A program made the translations under genes and the position numbers. The notes under the pieces were generated by a model, which was not told where the DNA came from, searched no databases, and was given only the letters and a program-made list of their open reading frames with translations. DNA of 64,000 bases from positions 1,736,001 through 1,800,000 of the forward strand of contig CP103025.1 of the NCBI GenBank assembly GCA_024752435.1, read 5' to 3'. Of this stretch, positions 34,940-47,300 are shown piece after piece. This DNA comes from Allantophomopsis cytisporea. Its lineage: Eukaryota; Ascomycota; Leotiomycetes; Phacidiales; Phacidiaceae. Position 1 is the stretch's first letter. The number at the start of each line of letters is the position of its first letter.

Positions 34940-35247
34940 TCAATCAACCCCCATCCTCACTGATGGAAAAGTCCACAGCACTCCCAAGCTCACAAACCGA
35001 GGGCTTGTCGCCGCGGCTGCGATTGCGGCTTTCTTCTCGTTTCTCTTTTTGACATCTTCGGGCTTCACACTCTTCTATTCAGCTCCGAAAGCGATGATAA
35101 ACGCCAGCCCCGAAAGAGCAATGCTCCAGATCCATGCCGCCTTAAGACCGCGCATGTACGTGTGAGGTCGTCCGGGGCGGGAAAGACATCCCGCAGACCG
35201 GTGGAGCCGACAGCGAGGACCTTGGCAGGTGAGGTGTTGGAATTCTG
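34940..35247 (-). pseudogene. Broken C-terminal fragment of an MFS multidrug efflux transporter
   Basis: The minus strand reads NTSPAKVLAVGSTGLRDVFP, shifts frame near 35160, then continues RGLKAAWIWSIALSGLAFII and FGAE. A TAG at 35078-35076 sits where the family has Trp, followed by KSVKPEDVKKRNEKKAAIAA. This layout (…ATGLRDVF…, …AWxWSIALAGxAFLLAF…EWRS…) matches the last transmembrane helix and tail of DHA-type fungal efflux pumps. The rest of the gene is absent on both sides. A TGG-to-TAG change is the type produced by repeat-induced point mutation, but one change cannot prove it. I only describe the breaks. Confidence 0.72.
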
Positions 35248-36503
35248 TCAAGTATGTTGTTTGTAGTTCCTGGCGAAAGCACTAATATATAGGAATCAGC
35301 ATATTTAATAAAAAAAAAACCTGTAAATCGGCATCTGTAAATGATACTTAGTATAAATGGCAGCTGCTTTCCTTCGGGTACTCCCCTACATAGTACGAGA
35401 TATAATTTCCTAGCTAACAGATACCCTCTATAGCTCGTGTATGTGTAGGATTGGGTAGTCTCTTTAGTTTCAAGTGACTTTGATATAAAGCTGACGATTG
35501 CGATAAAATGGCGATTGTGAAAATAAGTAGAGGAAACAAACTCGAAAGAAGGTATAGGCGCTGATTTATCTTCTGCAATTTCGAGATTATTCAATAGTTA
35601 ACGTCGTATCTCTTCTGTTCTAGTATTATAGAGAAATCCTAATCAGAAAGTTATAAGTTTAGCATTAGGAAACCTCCGATAACAAGCTTTACATATAGTA
35701 TGGACAGACCGGTATATCGTGTGTATATTAGAACCTTCGCTCGTTGTCCAAGGGCCGAAACGTTGAGTTATCTTTTTAGAAAAAGATATAGTCTTCTTGC
35801 TTTTGTAGATCTTAATATTCTAAGCATTGAGAAGCTTCTAGTTCTAATCGTAGTATAGAAGTATGAGGGCGCCTTATAATTCGAATATAGACTTATACAC
35901 CTTAGCTTATTAGTATAAACATATTACTTATAGCTTTTCAATAGAAGTATTTGTAGCGAAAAGACGCTGGGGAAATCTCTATCTCTCATCACTACATGAT
36001 AAATGAATTATCGGATAGTTGGTCCAGATCGAGAGGGACCACCGTTTCGACGAGCATGAGCTCAAAAAAAAGTGAAGCATGGAGCACTTGTAATCTCTGG
36101 TAGCCTCAAATGATTGGATTGGTTCTAGTACACTCCAGATTTTATCAGGTCAATTTCGAAACCTGTGACCCCGTGACCTCAATACTATTTTGTTGTGAAA
36201 TTGTTTGTTGGAACGTCAGTACGCGGAGTCGCAGTCTGGAATCTAAAGTGGATAATCATCTTAGCGAATTGAAGTACTGGAACATCGCTGAAACGCGCTG
36301 ACGCATACACAGCAGAAGACCATTGCAACATCATAAATATCCTTTAGAGTCGATGAGGTACGTACCTAAATCTATTCATCAGATCAACAGTTTCTTCCCA
36401 CGGTACAAATTATATAGTCTATTTATTTATCTCAAGCAAAAGGATCTCAGCTAACCCAAACTCCAGAGATCTATAAAAATTCTCTTACTCACAAATCGCA
36501 ACC
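35248..36503. other. AT-rich gene-free block
   Basis: 1.26 kb, TA-rich, without a credible ORF. It forms the 5' flank of the mutarotase gene. A TATAAAAATTC sequence near 36473, ~30 bp before the ATG, could serve as TATA box or 5' UTR. Confidence 0.5.
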
Positions 36504-37082
36504 ATGGTTCTCAAAGGCATCTCACCTCTCATCTCCCCAACACTCCTCAAGGTACTCGCCGAAATGGGCCATGGCGACGAGATTGTTCTCGCAGACGCCC
36601 ATTTCCCATCTCACTCAATCTGCCCACCACATGTTCCCGTTGTCCGAGCTGATGGTATGTCACGTGTCCTCTCTCCTCCTACTCCTACTCCTTCAACTCC
36701 TCCAGTACCTCCCTACATAATCCACTAACCTTTGATCCTTCAACCATATCTTATCCCCAGCTTCCTCCGAGTCCTATACTAAATCAAACCTCTAGGAATA
36801 AGCGCCTCGGCGCTCCTTTCCGCCATAATCCCGCTCTTCCCGCTGGACACCTATGGCGTGACGCCCGTCATCATGATGGACGTAGTCCCGGGCGACTCGG
36901 CAGATCCAACTGTGGAGAGTGCGTTCCGCACGGCAGTGGCTCCGGAGTTTAGCGGCGAGATTGAAAAGATGGAGCGTTTTGCCTTCTACGAGCGCTCAAA
37001 GAAGGCGTTTGCTATTGTTGTCACTGGTGAGACTAGGAAGTATGGGAATGTGATTTTAAAGAAGGGCGTTACACCTTTATAA
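36504..37082 (+). CDS. RbsD/FucU family sugar mutarotase
   Basis: Two exons, 36504-36654 and 36796-37082, give 145 residues, the usual family length. The junction (phase 1) restores [10 protein letters not shown]. The N-terminus [20 protein letters not shown] plus [15 protein letters not shown] is diagnostic of FucU/RbsD; the histidine of GHGDE and the Asp of LADAHFP lie in the active site of the family. A conserved Tyr/Gly motif, [14 protein letters not shown], sits at the C-terminus. These enzymes interconvert alpha and beta anomers of L-fucose or ribopyranose/furanose. The specific sugar cannot be fixed; FucU-like is more likely from the [11 protein letters not shown] form. No sugar-catabolic neighbours are present. 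Confidence 0.9.
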
Positions 37083-38033
37083 AGGGGGGAGGATGCGAGG
37101 ATGAGGATGGCGGGGTCTGTGGGAAGGAGGACGCAAGCGTAACGATTGCGGAGTCTATGGATTCAGGGGACCGCTTTTTGAAGGGGAGGGATGGTTCAGG
37201 GTTATATCGATATGCTTAGCATGTGGATCTGTCCTTATAGTTCGAGTAGTCTATCATTTCGAATATGATACTTGACAATCAGATACATGATGGTTTGTTT
37301 CATGAAGACATGAAATTCTTTCAAAACTTCTCATGTCAACAAGCAGAACGGATATGTATTTTCTTTATGCAAATCAGAGTATGTTATCAAGTGCTGTCGA
37401 GGAACAGATTAAGATCATACGGGGTTTCTTTACTTTTTTGTGCAGTTCTTGCCTTTTTTTACCCCTTCCGAAGTCCGCACAAGCTTATGTCTAAGTTATC
37501 AGAAAATCTTTTGAGACAAATGTGGACATGTCTCCTCAAATAAAAATATAAGCCTTGTATCTCTCGTCGCCGTTCATCACCACATGTTCTCATCCATAGC
37601 AGGAGAGGTGCAAAGTACTGAATACTGTCCTCTGCCAACGATTCAGGTTAACACGAACAGTATCTCGGGTTGATATTCAAAACTGTGCGTTTCTCTCATA
37701 TCCACACATCAGGTACTTATCGCATATCTTCTCAAGGTTGACCAAAGATCTAGTTAGGAATCACCAACCCAAGGACAAAGCATACAGAGAACCATTTTTA
37801 TTCGTTATTCTTTAAATCTTTATATCGCATAAACCATATAATACATGACCAACCATATCTTGCACACCCAAACACACACCAATCCAACCTAAACGACCAT
37901 CCAAATAGAACATCATAAGTATAATCCCACATATCAGACATAGGATTACCATTCTTCCTTCACTCCTTAATCCTTTAATTCCCTCATATCTCAACCACGT
38001 CCTATCCACCGTACGGTTTCCCACACACCCCTC
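37083..38033. other. Intergenic, convergent 3' flanks
   Basis: 951 bp between the convergent mutarotase and aquaporin genes. Short frames only. I see nothing else. Confidence 0.5.
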
Positions 38034-39951
38034 TCACACAGAAGATATAGTTCCGTTATTGTCAATACTTCTTCTCGTTCCGCTTGCCCCGCTCGCCTGC
38101 GTAGCACCCATAGCGCCACCGGGGATATTAGCGATACTCTCATCGGGGCCAACGCCATTACCGAACTGCTTCTCATGCTGGACAAGAGTATGAGTATCCA
38201 TGCCCTTAACCTCAGCTCTCTTCTCAATGTTGAGTATTGGGTCGTTATGTGGGTCTCCGTCCTGTCCAGGATTGGCCATCTCGTATTCAAGCATCTTGAT
38301 GAACTTGTAGAAGAAAACCGCAAGGAGGGCACCGGCACCGGGGCCGATCCAGTAGATCCAGTGCTCAGAATCAAAGGTGCCTGTCACTACACATGGCCCG
38401 AAACTGCGTGCAGGGTTGAGGGAACCGCCAGTGTAGTAAACGCCTACCATTTCGGCAATGAAAAGAGAGAGTCCGATGCCCACTGGTGCAATGAATGTTG
38501 CCTTGTGCTTTTCCTTTGCAAGCATGAAGATTGTGAAGACCAGCTCGGCGGTGAGGATCATCTCGAGGAGTGTTCCTTGCGCTAATGACGTATCGGCGAC
38601 TAGAGTTGTTCGGACATTCAAGTTGGTGGGGAACAGTCCCAGGACCATTCCCGAGGCCGTGATGGAGCCAAGAATCTGGGCACAGAAAAGGCAGCAGGCA
38701 CGAGTGACAGGAAGAGCACCGACGAGAACCATACCAACTGAATTGTGTTAGATGATGCTGGGAGTATGGGGAAAGGGGTGTAACTTACGGGTAACAGCGG
38801 GGTTGAAGAGACCTCCAGAGATACGGAAGAAAATCCAAACGTTAACCATGAGAGAGAAACCAAAGATGATGGAGATGTAGAGGTAAACATTGACATCAAA
38901 CCCCGTGGCTCCTCCAGAGGTGGTGTAAGAAGAAGAGGCGTTGTCTCCAGTTGCGTCTGAGCCAATATTGGCAACCTGAGTACCGGCGAAAGCAAAGAAC
39001 AAGAACATGGTAGTCCCAACAAACTCTCCAAGAGTTGCAACGAAATCTGGCAGGGATTAGCAAGAATTGATATAGAGGCATGGCAGAATAAGACATACGA
39101 TTCTTAAAGTCGGAGTTCATCCACTGCGTCAAAGGCAATCTCAAGATCTCCTTCTGCTGCTCCTTGGTCATCTCGTTGAAGTTCAGAGTTAGTGCTTTCT
39201 TTGGCGGGCCATAGTTGTAGCCATCAATACTCTCTTCAGAGAGTTCTTGTCTGAGTGGGAAAGTCTTAGGTGGACTACGCTGATAATCATCATAGTCGTC
39301 TCGCTCATCTCCTGAGTATGGTTCACGGTCACGGATCCGATCTCTGCGCTCACCACTGCGATCACTGCGATCACCACGATCACCACGGCGTTCGCTCTCG
39401 TAAGTATACGCTCTGGGGCGTCTCAGCTCAGTCTCGCGGTTTCTGAAGGCACGAGGTGGACGAGAGGATTCATAGACGCTATCTGGATGACCCTCACGCT
39501 CTCTTCTGGGAGGAGGATCACGGGCGAAGTCGCGCTCATAACGAGAGTATGGACGCTGATAATCATAGTCGTCGTAATCGTCATCATCACGTCTCAGGGG
39601 TCGACGAGAGTTGTTCGATCTTGAAGCCGGTCTCTCCCAAGAAGTTTTCCCGTCACCCCTTTCCCAAGAAGAGCCTTTGAGCTCACCGCCTCTGTCGTCG
39701 ATATAGGAGTATCGGTGAGATCGAGCACTTGGGCGTTGACGAACTGATCGAGGTGCATCCCATTCGTCGTATCCGGGAGTTGCTGAACCCGGTGGGATAG
39801 ACATCCTGTCCACAGAATTTCCACGGGCACGAACAGCCTTGGGAGTTACCAATCCAAGAACATTGTCTTCACTGGGACGCTTGACCAGCTCTCCATCGGC
39901 AGTTCTCTGACCATAGAAGACCGGAAGCTCACTTGGGCCTTCGTCCGACAT
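38034..39951 (-). CDS. Aquaporin (MIP family) with a long charged N-terminal extension
   Basis: Three exons on the minus strand, 39951-39099, 39046-38789 and 38737-38034, give 604 residues, about twice a minimal aquaporin. The C-terminal ~320 residues hold the channel: EFVGTTMFLFFAFAGTQ (TM1), first NPA box GGLFNPAVTL (formed across an intron), and second NPA box GGSLNPARSFGP. The Ser after NPAR, where glycerol facilitators have Asp, favours a water-selective channel. The first ~285 residues are hydrophilic, rich in Arg, Asp and Tyr (RRDDDDYDDYDYQRPYSRYE), with KR and RS dipeptides suited to phosphorylation. They end in a conserved-looking MTKEQQKEILRLPLTQWMNSD helix before the membrane part. 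The C-terminal ~80 residues are also cytosolic. Plasma-membrane location is inferred. Confidence 0.94.
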
Positions 39952-41419
39952 GATGCGTTACTATCTCTCTGCGCGTGTGGAAATATGGGGTGTAGCTGAC
40001 TTGGCAGTGCGTCTGTCAGACACTGTGTAGATCTGAACTGAGACAATATTTTCAAAGGGTTCAAACGGGCAGCTCACGGATACATATGTGCATGAAGGAA
40101 TCGACAAACGTTAATCTTCGACGAGGTAAAACAAGTCTTTCATCCTCTTTCATTCGTCATTTCCGGCAAATCTTTCACTGAGAGGATCCTCAGCCAAGAG
40201 CTTAGGCTATTGAGATACCAGGTAACCCGGGCAATCAGGGGGATCGAGAGTTACAACAAGGCGTGGCAGGGCTGTTGATCGAGGCACGGATGGTCTAAAC
40301 TTCGCCGCGACACAAAACGATCGCGTGGAAGAGAGTGATCGCTCGAGGGATATCCTTGGACAAATCAATATGTCTAGAATTTCTAATCAGCATAGCCCCA
40401 CAGGAATGCGAAAGGTCCCTTTCGCTTGTAGCAAGAGCGTAAGAAACGTGCAGTAGCCAACATGAAGTCCTATGACGCACGCCACAACAATAGCCCTCGT
40501 ATCAACCTTAAAATGCCGTCCACCCCCCGAGGTCCAAATTGAAAGAGTGGAACACTGGAAGAGTCCAAGTCGACGATGTTGAAAAAATCCTATGCCTTTC
40601 AAGGATAGACCTACCTGGGGGATGCAAACAAAAAGGTTGGACCATGGTGAAACGTGCCTGACTCCGCACAAACCACAACGAAAACAGGAAAGACTGGAGA
40701 GAAAACTCCGTTCTGTAACGAAAGAGATCTCAAGGACAAAAAGAAAGAGATGCAGATCGGATCACGATCGAAAATTTACTGTACATTGTTGCGTCATTCT
40801 CAGATGAATCTTCCTGTTGCCTTGAATCCGTGAGGCTCCGGGGACATGCGTGTAGTTGAACGAAAAGACAATTTCCGGCAGTTGCGGCGAATTGCCGGAC
40901 GCGCGCAGAATTTTCATCTGATCTACACGCGCGACTGTATAATTCCCAGTGAGGGGGGAATCAGTTCCGAAATTGCACTGCTTCTGCCAGTTCTAACAGT
41001 CATGCCAGCTGGAAAGACAGAATCCTTCGACAGACAGATGGCTGTAAGACGATGGACGCGCTTTTCGAGTTTAGTTCTGGTATGGAACGAAAGGAACGCA
41101 AAGATTTCGGACCTCGGTAGCCGAAAAGGCACCTGACAGAACCCTGAAAGTCACTAATAGGTCCACCAGTCAGCACTAGCACTCACCAATGCCTTCCCAG
41201 CCCTTCCAGCTGGCATCGAACAACGAAACCAAGAGATTGAGATCACCAATAGTCATCAGAAAATTGAAAGCCGAAAAACGACAAGACGAGGTTGGTAAGT
41301 GTACTTGAGAAAACAATATCTTCGCTTATGAATTTCTTAGGCCTCTAAGGTACATTAAAATCATATCATTAAATTCAATAGAAGCATTTATTTTCATCAT
41401 CCATGTACTCATGCAGTCT
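39952..41419. other. Intergenic: aquaporin promoter side and UNC93-like 3' flank
   Basis: 1.47 kb. Several ORFs of 60-95 codons occur on both strands without recognisable pattern. No repeats or RNAs are seen. Confidence 0.5.
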
Positions 41420-43044
41420 CTACACATCATGGTGCTCCTTCTCGTTCACTTGAGCCGTTGGCAGAACATCCTCGATCGTCTCGTCAGAGAACTTCAAGTC
41501 CTGCTCGATGTCCACGTGATCTTGCACCTTGTAGAAGATGACCGGAGCAGCAACGAGCAGCGAACCAGCAAGCAGACCCCAACTTGCGCCGAACTCAGCC
41601 ATGAATGAGGCACCAGTTCCATCGATGGCGGAGATAATCGCCGCACCAGCAGATTGAATGCCCTTATAAAAGCCGGCAAAGTTGGCAGTCTTACGGCCTG
41701 AGTTGGAGAGAGAGCCCATCAACCTGATATGATGATTAGTATGTCACTCCCTGATAGGATGGAAAGAAAACTCACCAGTAAACGGTCGTTTGCCAAGCGG
41801 CATCGTAGAAGCCGTAGAACATGTAGAGGAACATAGGTCCAACATATCCAGAGTCCTTCCAGTCCATCTTGACGTAGCTAGTAGCAGCACTGACCGAACG
41901 AGGTGGCTGCTTGACTTGGTAAGCGTATCCTCCACCCCAAATAGCCATAGTGATAACCAGGAGGGCAAAGAGAGCACATTTCGCCTTCAGGCTTCGGCGA
42001 ACCTTCTTGATGTCAAGAGCGTATCCGAAGAGAAACGCGCCAAAAATCTGGCAGGACCAATATAGAACGTTGTTTAAGGCTCTGGTACGGGTGTTGAAGT
42101 GCGCAGAGTTGACGCCATTGAACTGGTAGGTATAGAACCAATTGGATGCGAAGAACATTGGGAAAAGGTAGATAATGTACGAGTCGTATCGAAGGGTTTC
42201 ATAGAGACCTTTGAACTCAGAGATCCAAGTTGGGTTCTTCATGAGAACAACCTTGGAACCATCGTCTCTGATCACATTGTCTGCATTGCAAAGGCAAAGA
42301 GCAAGAATGGCACCAGCAAACATGAGAACAATGAAGCCAACATATGTACCATCGCTGACCGTGGTGTTACCAGTGCTGTGGATGTTCTCTCCCAATGGGA
42401 TCTATATCAAGTCAGTGAACAGGTTCAAGCAGTTCGAGAAAGTGTGCACCTACCAAAGCTCCAATGACACTACCCAAGTTGAAAATCATCCAGAAGTAGG
42501 AGATGAAGCGTCCCTTGGAGGCTTCGTCTGGATAAGACATCATAATGGCACCCTGAGCGGTCCACAAGAGTCCAGCACACACACCGAGCAGAGCACCAGC
42601 GAAGATGAGAAATCCGCTGTTCTTGGTATGCGTGTAGCAGAGCAAACTGGACGCGTAGATGCAATAGCCCAATCCACCGAAAGACAGGGTAAGCTTGATA
42701 CCCAATCTGTTGACGAAAGTACCGGCGAAGAAACCGACAATGGCAAAGGTAGAGTTGAGGGCGGTGTTTGCATGATCGGCGGGTTTAGGATCGAGCTGTC
42801 CACCTCCTCCAAGACCACTGAGGGAGTTGTACATGCCCGGGCACATGAAACATACCATGGCGACGAGGAACAATTGCACCTTCGGCGACGCGTAGTATGG
42901 GATGGTAATGCCTCCAATCTTTCGCTGCTTGTACATCCATCCCGGTGGTAAAGCCAGTTCGGTATGTCCTTCGGTGGTGGTTGTTGTTTGATGGACCTCC
43001 TGGGACCCATCGACCTCGGGGGTCTTCTCAGTGATGTCTGCCAT
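41420..43044 (-). CDS. UNC93-like MFS transporter
   Basis: Three exons on the minus strand, 43044-42454, 42401-41776 and 41723-41420, give 506 residues. The junctions restore SVIGALIPLGEN and TVYWLMGSLSNS. The polar N-terminus (~45 residues) is followed by about eleven to twelve hydrophobic helices. FLVAMVCFMCPGMYNSLSGL and LLWTAQGAIMMSYPDE are typical of fungal UNC93/DUF895 MFS proteins, as is FYGFYDAAWQT in the second half. The last ~40 residues are acidic and cytosolic. Substrate is unknown; fungal relatives are generally called UNC93-like or notoamide-type transporters without assays. No biosynthetic cluster accompanies it. Confidence 0.9.
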
Positions 43045-43850
43045 GGCTCCTGATGTCTCGATTCGAAGTTCCCTTGCAGTATCGAAATGTCGAAGATGAG
43101 GATTGCCACGAGAGGAGGTGGGAGATACGTGACTGAAATATCAAGACACAAGATACAATGCAGCCACGGCGCGCAGCAGATATATATTATCCTTTATGGT
43201 ATCTCGCGCGCGACAGTGCTTATTATTGTGGTACTGTACCACCATACTGTAACTGTACTTACTGATAAGAAATGGCTCCACAACCAGTGAACTGATCTAG
43301 GAGTAGCTCCGTAAGGTTACTAGTACAGCTTAGCTGCTGTGGCTGCTCGGTGTGCCCTGCACCGGATGGCAAGACCCTTCATTCTTATTCGTACTGATCC
43401 GTTCGTTACCTTGGGGGTTGTCACAGTGTTAATCGTTACTCCGCACTGCAACGAGTCACTTATCATGGCACGGTAAAGCCAGCCAGGACGAATCCACCAG
43501 AAGGGGACATATCAATAAGGTTTGTAGATAGTATGCGCAGTCAGTTGGAGAAGTCAATCATAAGGCAAGGCAAGGTAAGGTAAGGGTAAGGTAAGGTAGT
43601 GAAGGTGTGAGTGACACATGCTTTACACGCATGCATAGAGCGACAGCGAAACACACTCTCTCTACCCGCCATCCTCCCGTTTGTATGAGCTCAGCAAGCA
43701 GACAAGCAGGCAAGTAAAAATGTGAATGAATACTCACTTACTTACTTACTCTTGTTCGGATAATTAGATCTTGCAAGTTACATACTCTACAGTATCCGTA
43801 GCAGCAGCAGCAGACCCAGACATTTGTGTGGATGGTTGGCAATACGGGGT
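43045..43850. promoter_or_regulatory. 5' flank of the UNC93-like gene with short AAGG-type repeats
   Basis: The start-proximal part contains GCGCGC near 43170 and 43208. 43561-43598 is an array of AAGGTAAGG/AAGGCAAGG pentamers, and CTTACTTACTTACT follows at 43737-43750, its reverse-complement type. These are microsatellite remnants. No coding gene is seen. Confidence 0.5.
43561..43598. repeat. AAGGY pentamer tandem repeat
   Basis: About seven copies of a 5-bp AAGGC/AAGGT unit, one with an extra G, upstream of the UNC93-like gene. Confidence 0.75.
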
Positions 43851-44348
43851 TTAGTGCGTGAGCGTGAGCGTATGCGTGCGTGGCTTGACTTGACTTGGAA
43901 TTGATTGCTGCTGTTGGGTGCTGGTGCTGGCTGTACCCGAACGGCGCATTATTCTAGCAGCAGATAGGGCGTCGGCCGCCTTCACTCCTTGTTTAGCCAG
44001 GTTGCACATCTGAAATTGGAATGCGATGTAACGTTGCCGATTGCTGTCGATTGGACGAGGTAGGCTGAGACGCTGAAACACCATATCGATACTTTGGATA
44101 ATTATCGTGAAGAACGATTGACTATCCGTGCCATTGTCTGCCAGCATACGGGGGAATCCTTTGCGCCGTTGTACGAGCATGTCTCGCCGAATGGAGCCTA
44201 GATCCGCCAGTGTGGTTACTCCTCGACCCAGGTATTGCAGGAAGATGACAGTGAAAGATTTGGTTACAACTGAGGAGGCATTCACTGGCATTCTTTCGTG
44301 AAGCTCTATCTCGACTTCGTCCCCCACGTCGTGTTCAAGAATCCACAC
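43851..44348 (-). CDS. Possible hypothetical protein, weakly supported
   Basis: An open frame of up to 165 codons has no upstream ATG; the first internal Met begins MPVNASSVVTKSFTVIFLQY and gives ~146 residues. The middle (SIRRDMLVQRRKGFPRMLAD and QMCNLAKQGVKAADALSAARIMRR) has a natural amino-acid mix. The tail is Thr/His-rich and encoded by simple-sequence DNA. No domain is recognised, and a spliced upstream exon would be required for a longer protein. It could equally be a chance frame. Confidence 0.25.
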   Translation of the reverse strand: MWILEHDVGDEVEIELHERMPVNASSVVTKSFTVIFLQYLGRGVTTLADLGSIRRDMLVQRRKGFPRMLADNGTDSQSFFTIIIQSIDMVFQRLSLPRPIDSNRQRYIAFQFQMCNLAKQGVKAADALSAARIMRRSGTASTSTQQQQSIPSQVKPRTHTLTLTH

Positions 44349-47300
44349 CCCTTCTTACCTTGACGCCGCGCTACATATGAGAGAATCATCAACAAGCCAT
44401 GAGCAGCAAAGAGGCGCAATTGAGGAAGATACAACAACATAAGCTGTTATCTATCACACATTACACATCAAATGTGAATATGGCTGAGGTGAAGTTCAGA
44501 AAAGTCACGTTGCAGGGATATCATGCTTGGACCTCCGTGCTCCATTGATAATTGCTAACATTCACTTATCTATGAAGTGGAGAACCACAGACCACAAAGA
44601 TCCGTTATCCCCCATCTTCTGAGCACCGCCAGATACCTAGGTATGCTGATACTCAAACAAATCACATGATAAGCATACTTCTGGAGTTTGATCCTGAACG
44701 GAGAACCGCTACAACAATCTCAACAAACACCAGACGCACGATGACCCCTTTTTGTTGCTTTGCTGGCTGATGGTTCGTCTGCAGAGCCTCCGACTCGATA
44801 CCGCAGCTTTCGAAAGACGCGCAAATGCCATGTTCTAATCATAGCTCTATTACCCCGGATTCCGAAAAAGCCCATTCCATCACATCCAGACTCACGCACA
44901 TGCAGAAACGCTCCATTGATCAGCTAACTTTAATGCACGCCTGACAAGCCCCATAGCTGCGTTTGTATGTGCCTACGATACTGTAACTAGTCACATCTGG
45001 TATGGCTCTCACCTCATCGGTTGGATTTGATTCCTAATGCTTCTCGAATATGGAATAGAGTAGCGTACTGCGTATGGTGTGAAAGAAAGAGAGGGGGAAA
45101 AAATCAATTAAAAAAAAATGCTGTTGATGCCTGTGTGCGTGTGAGAGAGTGTGTATGTTTTCGGCGACGGCCACGTGCAAATTGCATGAGCGAAATATGA
45201 CCCGATGGACTGTCACCTACTACTTACCGTCCCAAAGGTACCCATCCATAGCCATGTTTCTCGTTTGCACACAAATGGTCAACCATAATGTAACGTCTAT
45301 TGGGACGTGTGGCGCTGCTCCGTCTCTCGATGCTTAACCGGTTACCTGACGATGCATGGTCACTAAGATAAGGCCAAGCCATATATCTTGCTAACGTTTC
45401 CACAGATGCCACGATCATGATAGGGACCGAGTGAAAGCGGGTAAGGCATGTCGTATATCTTTCTGGACTAGTTGAGATCCATCGATTGCTTCATTGGCTT
45501 AAAATACTGTGAGGGCCACAACTCATGTAAGATCGTTATAAGAGCTCATCCTTCAGAGATGTGGTAAAGTATACTCTCTCTCATTAGAAAGTCTTCCCCT
45601 CGCTCATAAGGTTCCCAAAAAGTATTTCTCAATCTCCTCTGACTTGGATCACATTGGTTGATTCTACAGCGAATGCTGGGTTACTCTTATTCTCATCAAT
45701 CATCTCTATTTTCTTCAAAGCAAGTGACGACCACAGGAGGCAAAGGACGCGTTATGTACGATTCACTATCAAGACATCATGTTCCAAGTAAACACCATGC
45801 TTTCCCTATCGTCATGTAGCATTGATGACCAAGCCGTATAGCAGGCCGAGTCTCTACTCTTTTGTCGTCACATACCTCCAGAGGCAGTGATCATTGGAAC
45901 GAGTACTCTATATCCCTATCGTCCATGATAATAGTTTGCAAGGAGAGTTTTTCCACTTCAGAGCAATGGAAAATTGCGAGATTCCGAAGGAACTCCCAAA
46001 AACAGCTCTTAGCACGGGTTTGTGATCGTGGGATGAGATGAATTGCACTAGCTCCATCATAACCACCTCTTTTCCCAATTACATTTTCCTTGACAACGGT
46101 CCGCAGATGTTTGTTCCTCATTGAAAGTAATATCAATTCTATGCGCTATTCCGCACTCATCGAGACTCAAAAAGACTGCTCTTAGATACCATTCTCCTCG
46201 AGATTATTCTTTTCTAGAGGATCCAGCTCGATATGGGACGTTTCGGTAGTGAATTGAATATGAATGATGGTAGAATATCATTCCTTACGTTCAATTCTTT
46301 ATTCCATATATTCAGAAAGTAGTGTTACCAGTCTTTCTTGAAAGGTCTTACACACCGTGTAGACTGAAAGTGATTGACATGGGGAATGGTCAATCCTTGT
46401 GCTGCGAAAGAATTCTTCGTCGAAGTTATTCAATATCTTCTCATCTGTTAAAAAAGTTTTCGTGTTAATCATCCTGTCTAAGGCCAAATTGCCATAAGGC
46501 CCTGGCCAACCTCATTGTGGAGGTCTTGATGGAAATGGTGCCGGATCTCGTTGTGCCGCATACTCGGAACCTTCCCCTGAAAGATCTACCTTACCTTGTG
46601 ATCGTTGAGACCGAGGGATCCTTTGGCGGGAGGGACTTGTGGATTGAGTTCTAGAAAGTCGACGCTGGTGTCTAAGACCTCGACTTCTTAAGACAATGCC
46701 ATTGGAGAATTGGTGCCCGATGAGACCGGTGAAAATAATGTAAATTCAATGTTTGGTTTGTGTGATGCCGGCCTGCTGAGTAGATATCTGGAAGACAGCT
46801 TAACCCATAATGCTCAGGGTAACTTTGACAATACGAGATGATGTGCGTACATGCTTACACTGTACAATTTCTATCTGGGTCATCTGAAGTCTAGATGCGC
46901 GTTTGGACATGTGCTTATAATAGCATAATGCAGGTACCTGCATAGGACGGACATTCTAAAGAGGTCACGAGTTTAGAGGAAGGTAAGGGTTCGAAACAAT
47001 CAAGACAGACGTTTGCAAGGAAACAACTTTAACAGACTAGTCAAATCCGGAGTGCGAAAGTGTTTGTATCTGGAGCCTGAAAGTCGATTTCGTACGTACT
47101 TTCTTAAGTAATTCCTGGAGATGGGGTACGGGGAAGTGAAAAGTGAATGGGATATCGTAATGCCAATCCGCCACACAGAGACAAGGCCAAAAGAAACACA
47201 AAGAACTGACACTCTCGCTGTGACTCAACTCAACTCAACTCAACCAACAAATCTCACATCTCACATCTCAACAGTGGATCCGCGTGATGTCAAAAAACAT

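Noticed and set aside
35142..35594. 150-codon minus-strand ORF overlapping the MFS fragment
   Set aside because: It lies mostly in AT-rich DNA with no family pattern and reads the MFS remnant out of frame.
38034..38737. Calling the channel an aquaglyceroporin
   Set aside because: The second NPA box is NPARS, not the NPARD of glycerol facilitators, so the general aquaporin call is safer.
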